Below, in pieces: positions 1 to 10,826 of a stretch of DNA of 64,000 nt (within the stretch, counting starts at the first letter, position 1; every line of letters starts with the position of its first letter). Where the stretch lies: assembly GCF_035594125.1 (NCBI RefSeq), contig NC_087192.1, positions 12,928,501 to 12,992,500 on the forward strand, given 5' to 3'. The stretch is from Scylla paramamosain (taxonomy: Eukaryota > Arthropoda > Malacostraca > Decapoda > Portunidae). The notes under the pieces were generated by a model, which saw nothing but the letters and a program-made list of their open reading frames with translations, was not told the origin of the DNA and made no database searches. The position numbers were made by a program, and so were the translations under genes.

Positions 1-975
1 GGTAGTTCTGTTTCTCAATTAAAAGTGTTATTCATGCATTTCAGCATTTTGGTATGTAAGAAACTTCTCTATATACACGAATTTTTGCGTTTTTTGCCTT
101 GTGGTTCGTGTGAAACTATAAAACACTCATTATACACGTTTTTCGTAATGTTCTTTTGTTTCCCAATATAGAGTGCTTTCCATCCATTTTCGCATTTTTT
201 GTAGGTAACAAGCTGAAAAACATTCAAAATGTTAATGTATTTCTTCATATTGGTTGGCTTGCATCCGTTTTAGCGTTTTTCTTCGTAAATCACTTAAAAG
301 ACACGTTTTCAGTAGTATTGTTGAAATTGCTGGAAAAAACACTCAAAAGACAGATTTCTGGTAAAGTCGTGTGATTTCCCCATATAGGTGGCTTTGCATG
401 CACTTCTGGGTTTGATACATAATTCCGGAAAAAAGGTAAAAATTTTTTTTTTATAATTTGTTTTTTACATAATTTCCCTGAATTTTGCCTGAATTTTGGC
501 ATCTTCATACCTATTTAGATGAATAACAAAAAAAAATGTATATTTTTAGTTATTTATTTTTTCTCTATTTGTGGGTTTTAGTTTTTTGGTACTTAAGGAA
601 CTTAAAAAACTATCATAATACACGATTTTCGTAATGTCCTTTCGTTTCACATGTATTTAAGCGTTTTTATAGGTAACATGATCAAAAACACTCAAAATAA
701 TGTAACAAAATAATGTATTAATGTAATTTGGGATTTTCGTAACTAAGAATGTGAAAAACACTCAAAATACACATATTTGGTAAGGTAGTTCTGTTTCTCA
801 ATTAAAAGTGTTATTCATGAGTTTTAGCATTTTGGTATGTAAGAAACTTCTCTATATACACGAGTTTTTGCGTTTTTTGTCTTGTGGTTCTTGTGAAACT
901 ATAAAACAATCATTATACACGTTTCTCTAAATGTCCTTTTTTCTTCCCAATATAGAGTGCTTTTACATCCATTTT
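1..975 (-). repeat. Satellite HOR block, R orientation; left arm of a large palindrome
   Basis: This block is slightly less than one higher-order repeat and reads in R orientation. A degenerate anchor lies near 495-525 (GGCATCTTCATACC in place of GGCATCTCGGTACC). It is followed by an A-run and a T-rich tract. The whole block is an imperfect reverse complement of 3363-4374: the first bases GGTAGTTCTG pair with CAGAACTACC ending at 4374. It is also a direct copy of about 48355-49330, including the unusual TACCTATTTAGATG anchor variant. No gene is visible; the two opposed 72-codon open frames here are repeat sequence. Confidence 0.85.
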
Positions 976-1323
976 GAAGAAATGAAGAAATATAAGAAAT
1001 ATGAAGAAATAGAATAACATTACCAAATATGTATATTTTGAATGTTTTTGAGCTTGTTACCTAAAAAAAAATGCAAAAATGGTTGCAAAGTATTGCAAAA
1101 CAAAAGGATATTCTGAGAAACGTGTATAATGAGTGTTTTATAGTTCCACAAGAACCAAAAGGCAAAAAACGCAAAAACTCCTGTACCTAGAGAAGTTTCT
1201 TAGATACAAAAATGATGAAACTCATGAATAACACTTTTAATTGAGAAACTGAATTACCTTACAAAATGTGTGTATTTTGAGTGTTTTTCACATTCTTAGT
1301 TACGAAAATCACAAATTACATGC

Positions 1324-1339
1324 GAAACTAGCTAGTTTC
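1324..1339. repeat. Self-complementary phase-jump junction GAAACTAGCTAGTTTC
   Basis: This 16-bp perfect palindrome joins two HOR positions that are normally about 200 bp apart. The GCGAAACTAGC part belongs to the GCATGCGAAACTAGCTTTATG box, and the TAGTTTCCTAGATACC part to the following monomer. The same junction occurs inverted at 50552-50567, so the rearrangement arose once and was then copied. Confidence 0.8.
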
Positions 1340-2395
1340 CTAGATACCAAAATGCCGAAACTCATGAACAACACTCAAAATTGAGAAACAGAAAAACCTT
1401 ACTAAATGCGTGTATTTTGAGTGCTTTTCACATTCTTAGTTACCCAAAACCCATTGATTGCGAAACCAGCTTTATGTAGTAAAAAAAAAAAAAACGACAT
1501 TTTCAGAAAAGTGTCTATTGAGTGTTTTTGAGCGTGATAGGCAGTAAAGTACTAAAAAGAAGGGCAATCACATTACATGGGAATAAAATCAATGTTTACC
1601 AAGAAATTGCCTTTAAGTGTTTTTGAGCTCCTTATATACCAAAACGTTAAAACGCATGCAAACTATACTTTATGGAGAAACAGAATAACATTACCAAAAA
1701 CATGTATTTTGAGTGTTTTTGATCATGTTACCAATAAAAACGCTTAAATACATGCTAGGAACCCTATTTGTGGGAAACGAAAGGACATTACGAGAAACGT
1801 GTATTATGAGTATTTTTAAATTCATTAAGTACCAAAAAGCTAAAAGCCACAAATAACTCTCTATTGAGAAAAAATAAATAAATAAATAAAAAAAAAATAC
1901 GATATTTATTTTTCTTTCTTATTTATCTTCACAGGTACCGAGGTGCCAAAATTCAAGCAAAATTCATGAAATTTTCTGAAATAAGAACATTATCAAAAAA
2001 GTTAATTTTAGCTTTTTTTTTCGACTGTTATGTAGCAAACGATAAAGTGCATGCAAAGCCACCTATATGGGGAAATCAAACGTCTTTGCCAGAAAACTGT
2101 CTTATGAGTGTTTTTCAACTTGTTAGGCACCAAAACGATAAATAACATGGAAGTCACTCTATATGGGAATCCAAAACAAAATTACTGAAAACGTGTCTTT
2201 TCGGTGTTTTACGTAGAAAAACGCTAAAACGGATGCAACCCAACCAATATGAAAAAAAAAAATAGAATAATATTACAAAAAAACTATATTTTCAGTATTT
2301 TTGAGCTGGTTACCTACAAAAAAGGTGAAAATGGATGCAAAGCACTCCCTATTGCTAAAGAAAAGGACATTACGAGAAACGTGTATAATGAGTGT

Positions 2396-2417
2396 TTGTG
2401 GTTCACAAGAACCACAA
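2396..2417. repeat. Small perfect hairpin in a satellite monomer
   Basis: Arms TTGTGGTTC and GAACCACAA flank a 4-bp loop. The right arm is the ordinary AAGAACCACAAGGC box of this monomer. The left arm is a variant of the usual TTTTATAGTTTCAC. The counterpart on the other strand is at 49478-49501. Confidence 0.6.
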
Positions 2418-3362
2418 GGCAAAAAGCGCAAAAACTTGTGTATATAAAGAAGTTTCTTAGATACCAAAATGCTGAAACTCATAAATAACAATCTTAATTG
2501 AGAAACAGAACAATCTTACCAAAAGCGTGCATTTTCATTGTTTTTCACATTGTTAGTTAGCAAAATCCCAAAAAGCATGCGAAACTAGCTTTATGTGAGA
2601 AAAAAATGACATTACCAGAAGTGTCTTTTGAGTGTTTTTGAGCATGTTTGGCAATAAAGTACTAGAAAGCAGGGCAATCACATTACATGGGAATAAAACC
2701 AACTTTGACCAAGAACTTGCCATTATGTGTTTTTGAGCTCCTTACATACCAAAACGCTAAAATGCATGCAAAACACTCCAGAAAAAAACATTACAAAAAA
2801 CATGTGTTTTAAGTGTTTTTGATCATGTTACCTATAAAAACGCTTAAATACATTCAAAGAACCCTATGTTTGGGAAACGAAAGGACATTACGAAAAACGT
2901 TTATTATGACTGTTTTAAAGTTCCTTAAGTACCAACACGTTAAAACCCACAAATAACACTTTAAAGAGAAAAAAAAAAATAAAAAAGATTAAAAAATTCT
3001 GCCAAAATTCAGGAAATTTACGTGGAAAAAAAGAACATTATCAAAAGGGTTAATTATAGCTTTTTTTTCGGATTGTTATTTACCAAACCTTTAAGTGCAT
3101 GCAAAGCCACCTATATGAGGAAATTAAACGACTTTGCCAGAAACCTGTCTTTTCAGTGTTTTTCAGTATGTTAGGCACTAAACCGATAAATAATATGGAA
3201 GTCAGTCAATATGTGAATCCAAAACAAAATTACTGAAAACGTGTCTTTTCAGCGTTTTACGTAGAAAAAACGCTAAAACGGATGCAAAGCAACGAATATG
3301 AAGAAATAGAATAACATTACCAAAACGTGTTTTGGGGCTTTTTACCTAGAAAAAAAAACGCG

Positions 3363-4374
3363 AAAATGGATGTAAAAGCACTCTATATTGGGAAGAAAAG
3401 AGGACATTTAGAGAAACGTGTATAATGATTGTTTTATAGTTTCACAAGAACCACAAGAAAAAAAAACGCAAAAACTCGTGTATATAGAGAAGTTTCTTAC
3501 ATACCAAAATGCTAAAACTCATGAATAACACTTTTAATTGAGAAACAGAACTACCTTACCAAATGTGTGTATTTTGAGTGTTTTTCACACTTTTAGTTAC
3601 GAAAATCCCAAATTACATTTATACATCCTTTTGTTACATTATTTTGAGTGTTTTTGATCATGTTACCTATAAAAACGCTTAAATACATGCAAAGAACCCT
3701 ATGTCTGTGAAACGAAAGGACATTACGAAAATCGTGTATTATGATTGTTTTTAAGTTCCTTAAGTAACAAAAAACTAAAACCCACAAATAGAGAAAAAAT
3801 AAATAACTAAAAAAATAGGTTTTTCTTTTTTTGTTATTCATCTAAATAGGTATGAAGATGCCAAAATTCAGGCAAAATTCAGGGAAATTATGTAAAAAAC
3901 ACATTGTAAAAAAAATTTTTTTAGCTTTTTTCCGGAATTATGTACCAATCCCAGAAGTGCATGCAAAGACACCTATATGGAGAAATTACACGACTTTACC
4001 AGAAATCTGTCTTTTGAGTGTTTTTTCCAGCAATTTCAACAATACTACTGAAAACGTGTCTTTTAAGTGATTTACGAAGAAAAACGCTAAAACGGATGCA
4101 AGCCAACCAATATGAAGAAATACAATAACATTACCAAAAAGATATATTTTGAGTGTTTTTCAGCTTGTTACCTACAAAAAATGCGAAAATGAATGGAAAG
4201 CACTCTATATTGGGAAACAAAAGAACATTACGAAAAACGTGTATAATGAGTGTTTTATAGTTTCACACGAACCACAAGGCAAAAAACGCAAAAATTCGTG
4301 TATATAGAGAAGTTTCTTACATACCAAATGCTGAAATGCATGAATAACACTTTTAATTGAGAAACAGAACTACC
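3363..4374 (+). repeat. Right arm of the large palindrome (F orientation)
   Basis: This is an imperfect reverse complement of 1-975. It shares the rare anchor variant CTAAATAGGTATGAAGATGCC near 3840 and the aberrant monomer around 3595-3650, where an extra TACATCCTTTTGTTACATTA lies between boxes. The arm continues without a break into the F array on its right. Arm length is about 1.0 kb and the spacer about 2.4 kb. It contains no gene. Confidence 0.85.
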
Positions 4375-7300
4375 TTACCAAATATGTGTATTTTGAGTGT
4401 TTTTCACATTCTTAGTTACGAAAATCCCAAATTACATGCGAAACTACCTTTATGTGGAAAAAAAAATGACATTACCAAAAAAAATGTCTTTTTAGTGTTT
4501 TTGAGCCTGATATGCAACAAAGCACTAAAAAGCAGAACAATCACATTACATGGGAATAAAACCTTTTACGAAAACTTTTACGAAGAACTTGCCTTTAAGT
4601 ATTTTTTAACTCCTTACATACCAGATTGCTAAAACGCATGCAAAACACCCTTTATGGAGAAACAGAATAACATTACCAAAAACATGTATTTAGAGTTTTT
4701 TTTTATCATGTAACCTATAAAAACGCTTAAATACATGTAAAGGACCCTATGTTTGTATAACAAAAGGACATTACGAAAATCGTGTATTATGAGTGTTTTT
4801 AAGTTCCTTAAGTACCAAAAAGCTAAAACCCACAAATAACACTCTTTATAGAGAAAAAAAAAATATTTTTTTTTTGTTATTCATCTTCATAGGTACCGAG
4901 ATGCCAAAATTCTGGCAAAATTCATGGAAATTTTGTAAAAAAAATCTTTATAAAAAAAAATAATTTTAGCCATTTTCCGGAGTTATGTACAAACCCTGAA
5001 GTGCATGCAAATCCACCTATATGGGGAAATTTCACGACTTTACCAGAAACCTGTCTTTTGAGTGTTTTTCAGCAATTTCAACAATATTACTGAAAACGTG
5101 TCTTTTCAGTGATTTACTTAAAAAAAACACTAAAACGGATGTAAACCAACCAATAAGAAGAAATAGAATAACATTACCAAAAAGATATATTTTGATGTGT
5201 TTTTGAGCTTGTTACCTACAAAAAAAAAGCAAAAAATGGATGGAAAGCACTTTATATTGGCAAAGAAAAGGACATTACGAGAAACGTGTATGAGTGTTTT
5301 ATAGTTTGACAAGAACCACAAGGTAAAAAACTAAAACACTCGTGTACATAAAGAAGTTTCTTACATACCAAAAAGATGAAACTCATGAATAACACTTTTA
5401 ATTTTGAAACAGAAATACCTTACCAAATGTGTGTATTAGAAAAGTTTCTTACCTACCAAAATGCTGAAAATCATGAATAACACTTTTAAATAAGAAATAG
5501 AAAAACCTTATTAATGCCTGTGTTTTGATTTTTTTTTCACATTCTTTTTCACATTCCCAAATTCCATGCAAAACTAGCTTTATGTGGGAAATAAATTATA
5601 TTACCAGAAAAGTGTCTTTTGAGTGTTTTGAGCGTGTTAGGCAATAAAGCACTAAAAAGCAGGGTAATAACATTACATGGGAATAAAAACAACTTTTACC
5701 AAGAACTTGCCTTTAAGTGTTTTTGAGCTCATTACATACCAAAACGCTAAAACGCATGCAAAACACCTTTTATGGAGAAACAGAATAAAATTACCAAAAA
5801 CAAATATTTTTTGGGGTTTTGATCATGTTATCTATAAAAAGGCTTAAATACATATAAAGAACCTTATGTTTGCGAAACGAAAGGACATTACGAGAAATGT
5901 GTATTATAAGTGTTTTTAAGTTTAAGTACCAAAAAAATAAAACCTACAAATAACACTCTTTATTTAGAAAAAAAGTAAGAAAATAAAAAATAGGATTTTT
6001 TTTTTTTTATTATTCATCTTCATAGGTACCGAGATTCCAAAATTCTGGGAAAATTCAGAGCTGTTATATGATAAAAGAAAATTATCAAAAAAGTTAATTT
6101 TAGCTTTTTTTTCGGATTGTTATATACCAAACCCTAAAGTGCATCCAAAGACTCCTATATGAGGAAATTAAACGACCTTACCAGAAATCTGTTTTTTGAG
6201 TGTTTTTTCAGCATGTTAGGCACCAAAACGATAAATAATAAGAAACTCACCCTATATGAGAATCCAAAACAAAATTGCTGAAAACTTTTCAGTGTTTTAC
6301 GTAGAAAAACGCTGAAACAGATGCAAACCAACCAATATCAACAAATAGAAAAACATTACCAAAAAGGCATATTTTGAGTGTTTTTGTGCTTGTTACCTAG
6401 AAAAAAAAACGGGAAAATTGATGCAAAGCACTCTACATAAGAAAAGAAAAGGACTTTGCAAGAAAAGTGTATAATGAGTTTTTTATAGTTCAAACGAAAG
6501 GCAAAAAACACAAAAACTCGTGTATATGGAGAATGTTCCTAGATACCAAAATGCTGAAACTCATGAATAACACTCTTAAATGAGAAACAGAACAACCTTA
6601 CTAAATGCGTGTATTTTGCGTGCTTTTCACATTCTTAGTTATCAAAACCCCAAACTACATGCGAAACAACCTTTATGTGAGAAAAAAAAAAACATTACCA
6701 GAAAAGTGTCTTTTAAGTGTTTTTGAACGTGATAGGCAATAAAGCACTAAAAAGCACGGCAATGAAATTACATTAGAATAACACCAATTTATACCAAAAA
6801 CTTGCCTTTAAGTGTTTTTTAGCTCCTTATATAACAAACCGCTAAAACGCATGCAAAACAATCTTTATGGAGAAACAGAATAACATTACCAAAAACATAT
6901 ATTTTGAGCGTTTTTTGATAATGTTATCTATAAAAACGCTTAAATACATGCAAAGGACATTATGTTTGGGAAACAAAAGGACATTACGAGAAACGTGTAT
7001 TATGAGTGTTTTTTTTTAAGTTTGTTAAGTACCAAAAAGTTAAAACAAACAAATAACACTCTTTATTTAGAAAATAAAAAAAATAAAAAAATATATAAAA
7101 AATTGGATTTTTTTTTTTTTTTGTTATTCATCTTCATAGTACCGAGATGCCAAAATTCTGGGAAAATTCAGGGCAATCGTATGATAAAAGAATATTATTA
7201 AAAAAGTTAATTTCAGCTTTTTTTTCGAACTGCTATGTACCAAACCCTAAAGTGCATGCAAAGCCTCCTATATGAAGAAATTTAACGACCTTACCAGAAA

Positions 7301-9736
7301 TCTGTGTTTTTAGTGTTTTTTTAGCATGTTAAGCACCAAAACGATAAATAATAAGGAACTCACCTCTATATGGGGATCCAAAACAAAGTTACAGAAAAAG
7401 TATCTTCTCAGTGTTTTACGTAGAAAAACGCTAAAACGGATGCAAAGCAACCAATATAAAGAAATAGAAAAACGTTACTAAAAACGTATATTTTGAGTGT
7501 TTTTGAGCTTATTACCTACAAAAAAACGCGAAAATTGATGCAAGGCACTCTATATTGGAAAACAAAAGGACATTGCAAGAAAAGTGTATAATGAGTGTTT
7601 TATAGTTCAAAAGAACCACAAGGCAAAAAACGCAAAATCTCGTGTATATGGAGAGGTTTCCTAGATACAAAAATGCTGAAAATTATGTATAACATTCCTA
7701 ATTTAGAAACAACAACCTTAATAAATGTGTGTATTTTGAGTGCTTTTCACATTCCCAAATTGCATGCGAAAATAGATTTGTGGGAAAAAAAAGACTAGCA
7801 GAAAAGTGTCTTTTGAGTGTTTTTGAGCGTGATAGGCAATAAAGCACTAAAAAGGAAGGCAATCACATTACATTGGAGGAAAAAGAATTTTTACCAAGAA
7901 CTTGCCTTTAAGTGTTTTTTGAGCTCCTTATATACCAAAACACTAAAACGCATGCAAAACACTCTTTATGGTGAAAAAAAATAATATTAACAAAAACATA
8001 TATTTTGAGTGTTTTTGATCATGTTACCAATGAAAACGCTAAAATACATGCAAAGAACTCTATTCATAGGAAACGAAAGGAGATTACGAGAAACGTGTAT
8101 TATGAGTGTTTTTAAGTTCATTAATTACCAAAAAGCTAAAAGCCACAAATAACACTCTTTATTGAGAAACAATAAATAAATAAAAAAAAATACGATATTT
8201 TTTTTTCTTTCTTATTCATCTTCACAGGTACCGAGATACCAAAATTCGGGCAAAATTCAGGAAATTATGTGAAATAAGAACATTATGGAAAAAGTTAAGT
8301 TTAGTTTTTTTTTTCGGACTATTATGTACCAAACCACTAAAGTGCATGGGGAAATTAAACGTCTTTGCCAGAAAACGGTCTTATGAGAGTTTTTCAGCAT
8401 CTTAGGAACCAACACGATAAATAACATGGAAGTCTATATAGGAATCCAAAACAATATTACTAAAAACGTGTTTTTTCGGTGTTTTACGTAGAAAAAATGC
8501 TAAAACGGATGCAAACCAACCAATATGAAGGAATAGAATAACATTACCAAAAAGGTATATTTTGAGTGTTTTTGAAATTGTTACCTACAAAAAACGCGAA
8601 AATAGATGGAAAGCTCTCTATATTGGGAAGCAAAAGGACATTACGAGAAACATGTATAATGAGTGTTTTATAGTTTCACAAGCACTACAAGGCAAAAAAC
8701 GCAAAACTCGTGTATATAGAGAAGTTTCTTACATTCCAAAATGCTGAAACTCTGGAACAACACTTTTAATTGAGAAACAGAACAATCTTACTAAATGCGT
8801 GTATTTTGAGTGCTTTTCACATCCTTAGTTACCAAAACCTCAAATTGCATGCGAAACCAGCTTTATGTAGGAAAAAAATGACATTACCAGAAAAATGTCT
8901 TTTGAGTGTTTATGAGCGTGTTAGCCAATAAAGCACTAAAAAGTAGGGCAATCACATTACATTGAAATAAAACCAATTTTTAACAAGAACTTGCCTTTAA
9001 GTGTATTTGAGCTCCTTATATACCAAAACACTAAAATGCATGCAAAATACACTTTAGGGTGAAACAGAATAACATTACCAAAGACATGTATTTTGAGTGT
9101 TTTTGTTCATGTTACCAATAAAAACGCTTAAATACATGCAAAGAACCCTATTTTTGGGAAACGAAATGACATTATGAGAAACGTGTATTATGAGTGTTTT
9201 TAAGTTCATTAAGTACGAAAAAGCTAAAAGCCACAAATTACACTCTTTATTGAGAAAAAATAAATAAATAAATAAAAAAATACGATATTTTTTTTTCATT
9301 CTTATTTATCTTCACAGGTAAGGAGGTGCCAAAATTCGGGCAAAGTTCAGGAAATTATATAAAAAAAAGAAAATTATCAAAAAAGTTACATTTAGCTTTT
9401 TTTTCGGACTGTTATGTACCAAACCCCTAAATTGCATGGAAAGCCACCTATATGGGGAAATTAAACGTCTTTGCAAGAAAAGTGACTTATGAGGGTTTTT
9501 CAGCATGTTAGGAACCAACACGATAAAACACAAGGAAGTCAATGTATATGGGAATCCAAAAATAAATTACTGAAAACGCGTCTTTTCGGTGTTTTACGTA
9601 GAAAACGCTAAAACGGATGCAAACCAACCAAAATGAAGAAATAGAATAACATCACCAAAAAGGTATATTTTGAGTGTTTTTGATTTTGTTACCTAAAAAA
9701 AACACGAAAATGGATGGAAAGCACTCTATATTGGGA
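4375..9736 (+). repeat. Five consecutive ~1.1-kb satellite HORs, F orientation
   Basis: Anchors fall near 4895, 6030, 7143, 8230 and 9320, so spacings are about 1135, 1113, 1087 and 1090 bp. This is the most regular F stretch. Every unit has the same ordered monomer variants, the same A/T tract beside the anchor, and the TTTCGGACTGTTATGTACC box about 100 bp after it. It corresponds in reverse complement to about 41.0-36.6 kb and directly to 61.8-64.0 kb at its left end; for example 5343-5450 matches 62731-62838 closely. No gene is visible. Confidence 0.9.
8230..9320 (+). repeat. Reference HOR unit (about 11 monomers of ~95-100 bp)
   Basis: A representative unit from anchor to anchor. Monomer cores with the GAGTGTTTTT motif or a variant start near 8561, 8661, 8808, 8905, 8998, 9092 and 9191. 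Across the anchor they continue as a TTTTTTTCGGACTG core near 9395, then 9491, 9588 and 9671. Most steps are 83-104 bp. The 147- and 204-bp gaps hold more diverged monomers, including the anchor monomer with its A/T tract. Each monomer also has a TTA-xxx-ACC-AAAA box about 12 bp after the core and a CATTACxAGAAA box just before the next core. It is non-coding satellite; the phasing was done by eye. Confidence 0.75.
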
Positions 9737-10371
9737 GGCAAAAGGCACCAAAAAGCATTTTAGGCACCAAAACGATAAATAATATGAAAGTCACTTTATA
9801 TGGAAATCCAAAGCAATATTACTGGAAACGTGTCTTTTAAAAGATTTACGTAGAAAAACGCTAAAACAGATGGAAACCAACCAATATGAAGAAATAGAAT
9901 AACATTACCAAAACATATATTTTGTGTGTTCTTGAGCTTGTTACATAAAAAAAATGCGAAAATATATGCAAAGCACTCTATATAAGTAAAAAAAAAAAAG
10001 GACATAACGAGAAACGTGTATAATGAGTGTTTTATAGTTTCACCAGAATCACAAGGCAAAAAACGCCAAAACTCGACTATATGGAGAAGTTTCTAAGATA
10101 CCAAAATAATGAAACTCATGAATAACACTCTAATCAAGAAACAGAACAACCTTAATAAATGCGTGTATTTTGAGTGTTATTTTACATTCTTAGTTACCAA
10201 AACCCCAAATTCCATGCGAAACTAGCTTTATGTAGGAAAAAAATGACATTATCAGAAAAGTGTCTGAGTGTTTTTGAGCGTGTTAGGCAATAAAGCACTA
10301 AAAAGTAGGGCAATCACATTTCATGGGAATAAAACCAACTTTTACGAAGAACTTGCCTTTTAGTGTTTTTG
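9737..10371 (+). repeat. Recurrent phase-jump module preceding an inverted segment
   Basis: At 9737-9765 the array jumps between two copies of GGCACCAAAA (AGGCACCAAAAAGCATTTTA then GGCACCAAAACG), skipping most of an HOR. The same junction, reverse complemented, appears near 24221, 36597, 42951 and 56355. In all five cases it lies about 600-635 bp from an inverted segment, so it belongs to an amplified HOR variant. No gene is visible. Confidence 0.75.
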
Positions 10372-10826
10372 ACACGCATTTAGTAAGGTTGCTCTGTTTC
10401 TCAATTAAGAGTGTTATTCATGAGTTTCAGCATATACACGAGTTTTTGCGTTTTTTGCCTTGTGGTTTTTTTTGAACTATAAAACATGCATTATATACTT
10501 TTCTCGCAATGTTCCTTTGTTTCCCAATATAGAGTATCAATTTTTGCGTTTTTTTTTTTTTTTTTGTTGGAAACAAGCACAAAAACACTCAAAATATACA
10601 TTTTTGGTAATGTTATTCTGCTTCTTGATATTGGTTGGTTTGTATCAGTTTTTGCGTTTTTCTACGTAAAACACTGAGAAGACACGTTTTCAGTAATTTT
10701 CTTTTGGATTCCACATAGAGTGAGTTCCTTATTATTTATCGTTTTGGTGCCTAATATGCTGAAAAACACTGAAAAGACATATTTCTTGTTAGGTCTTTAA
10801 TTTCCTCATATGGAAGGCTTTGCATG
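10372..10826 (-). repeat. Inverted satellite segment inside an F array (long class)
   Basis: F sequence stops after AGTGTTTTTGA, and the next bases (CACGCATTTAGTAAGG) are R. F resumes after GGCTTTGCATG with TCTTTTAAGTG. The 455-bp segment has the same two breakpoints as five other inverted segments in the window. The HOR containing it is about 1.9 kb between anchors (9320 to 11250) instead of 1.1 kb. Confidence 0.85.

Larger units (their letters stand above)
976..3362 (+). repeat. Satellite HOR block, F orientation; spacer of the left palindrome
   Basis: Orientation flips from R to F at about 976. The junction is a short A-rich microrepeat (GAAGAAAT/ATAAGAAAT units, 976-1012). About two HORs follow, with anchors near 1935 and a degenerate one near 3000. 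The stretch is recognisably the reverse complement of about 49300-50830, including shared rare features: the phase-jump junction at 1324-1339 and the hairpin at 2396-2417. No gene is visible. Confidence 0.85.

Noticed and set aside
1..4374. Palindromic arms as terminal inverted repeats of a DNA transposon
   Set aside because: The arms are ordinary satellite monomers, there is no transposase and no target-site duplication, and the sequence continues unchanged past the arms.
10490..10500. TATAAAA-like elements (ACTATAAAACACTC) and AATAAA motifs recurring in every HOR
   Set aside because: They recur only because the HOR recurs. In DNA this A+T-rich such motifs are expected by chance, and no gene lies downstream.
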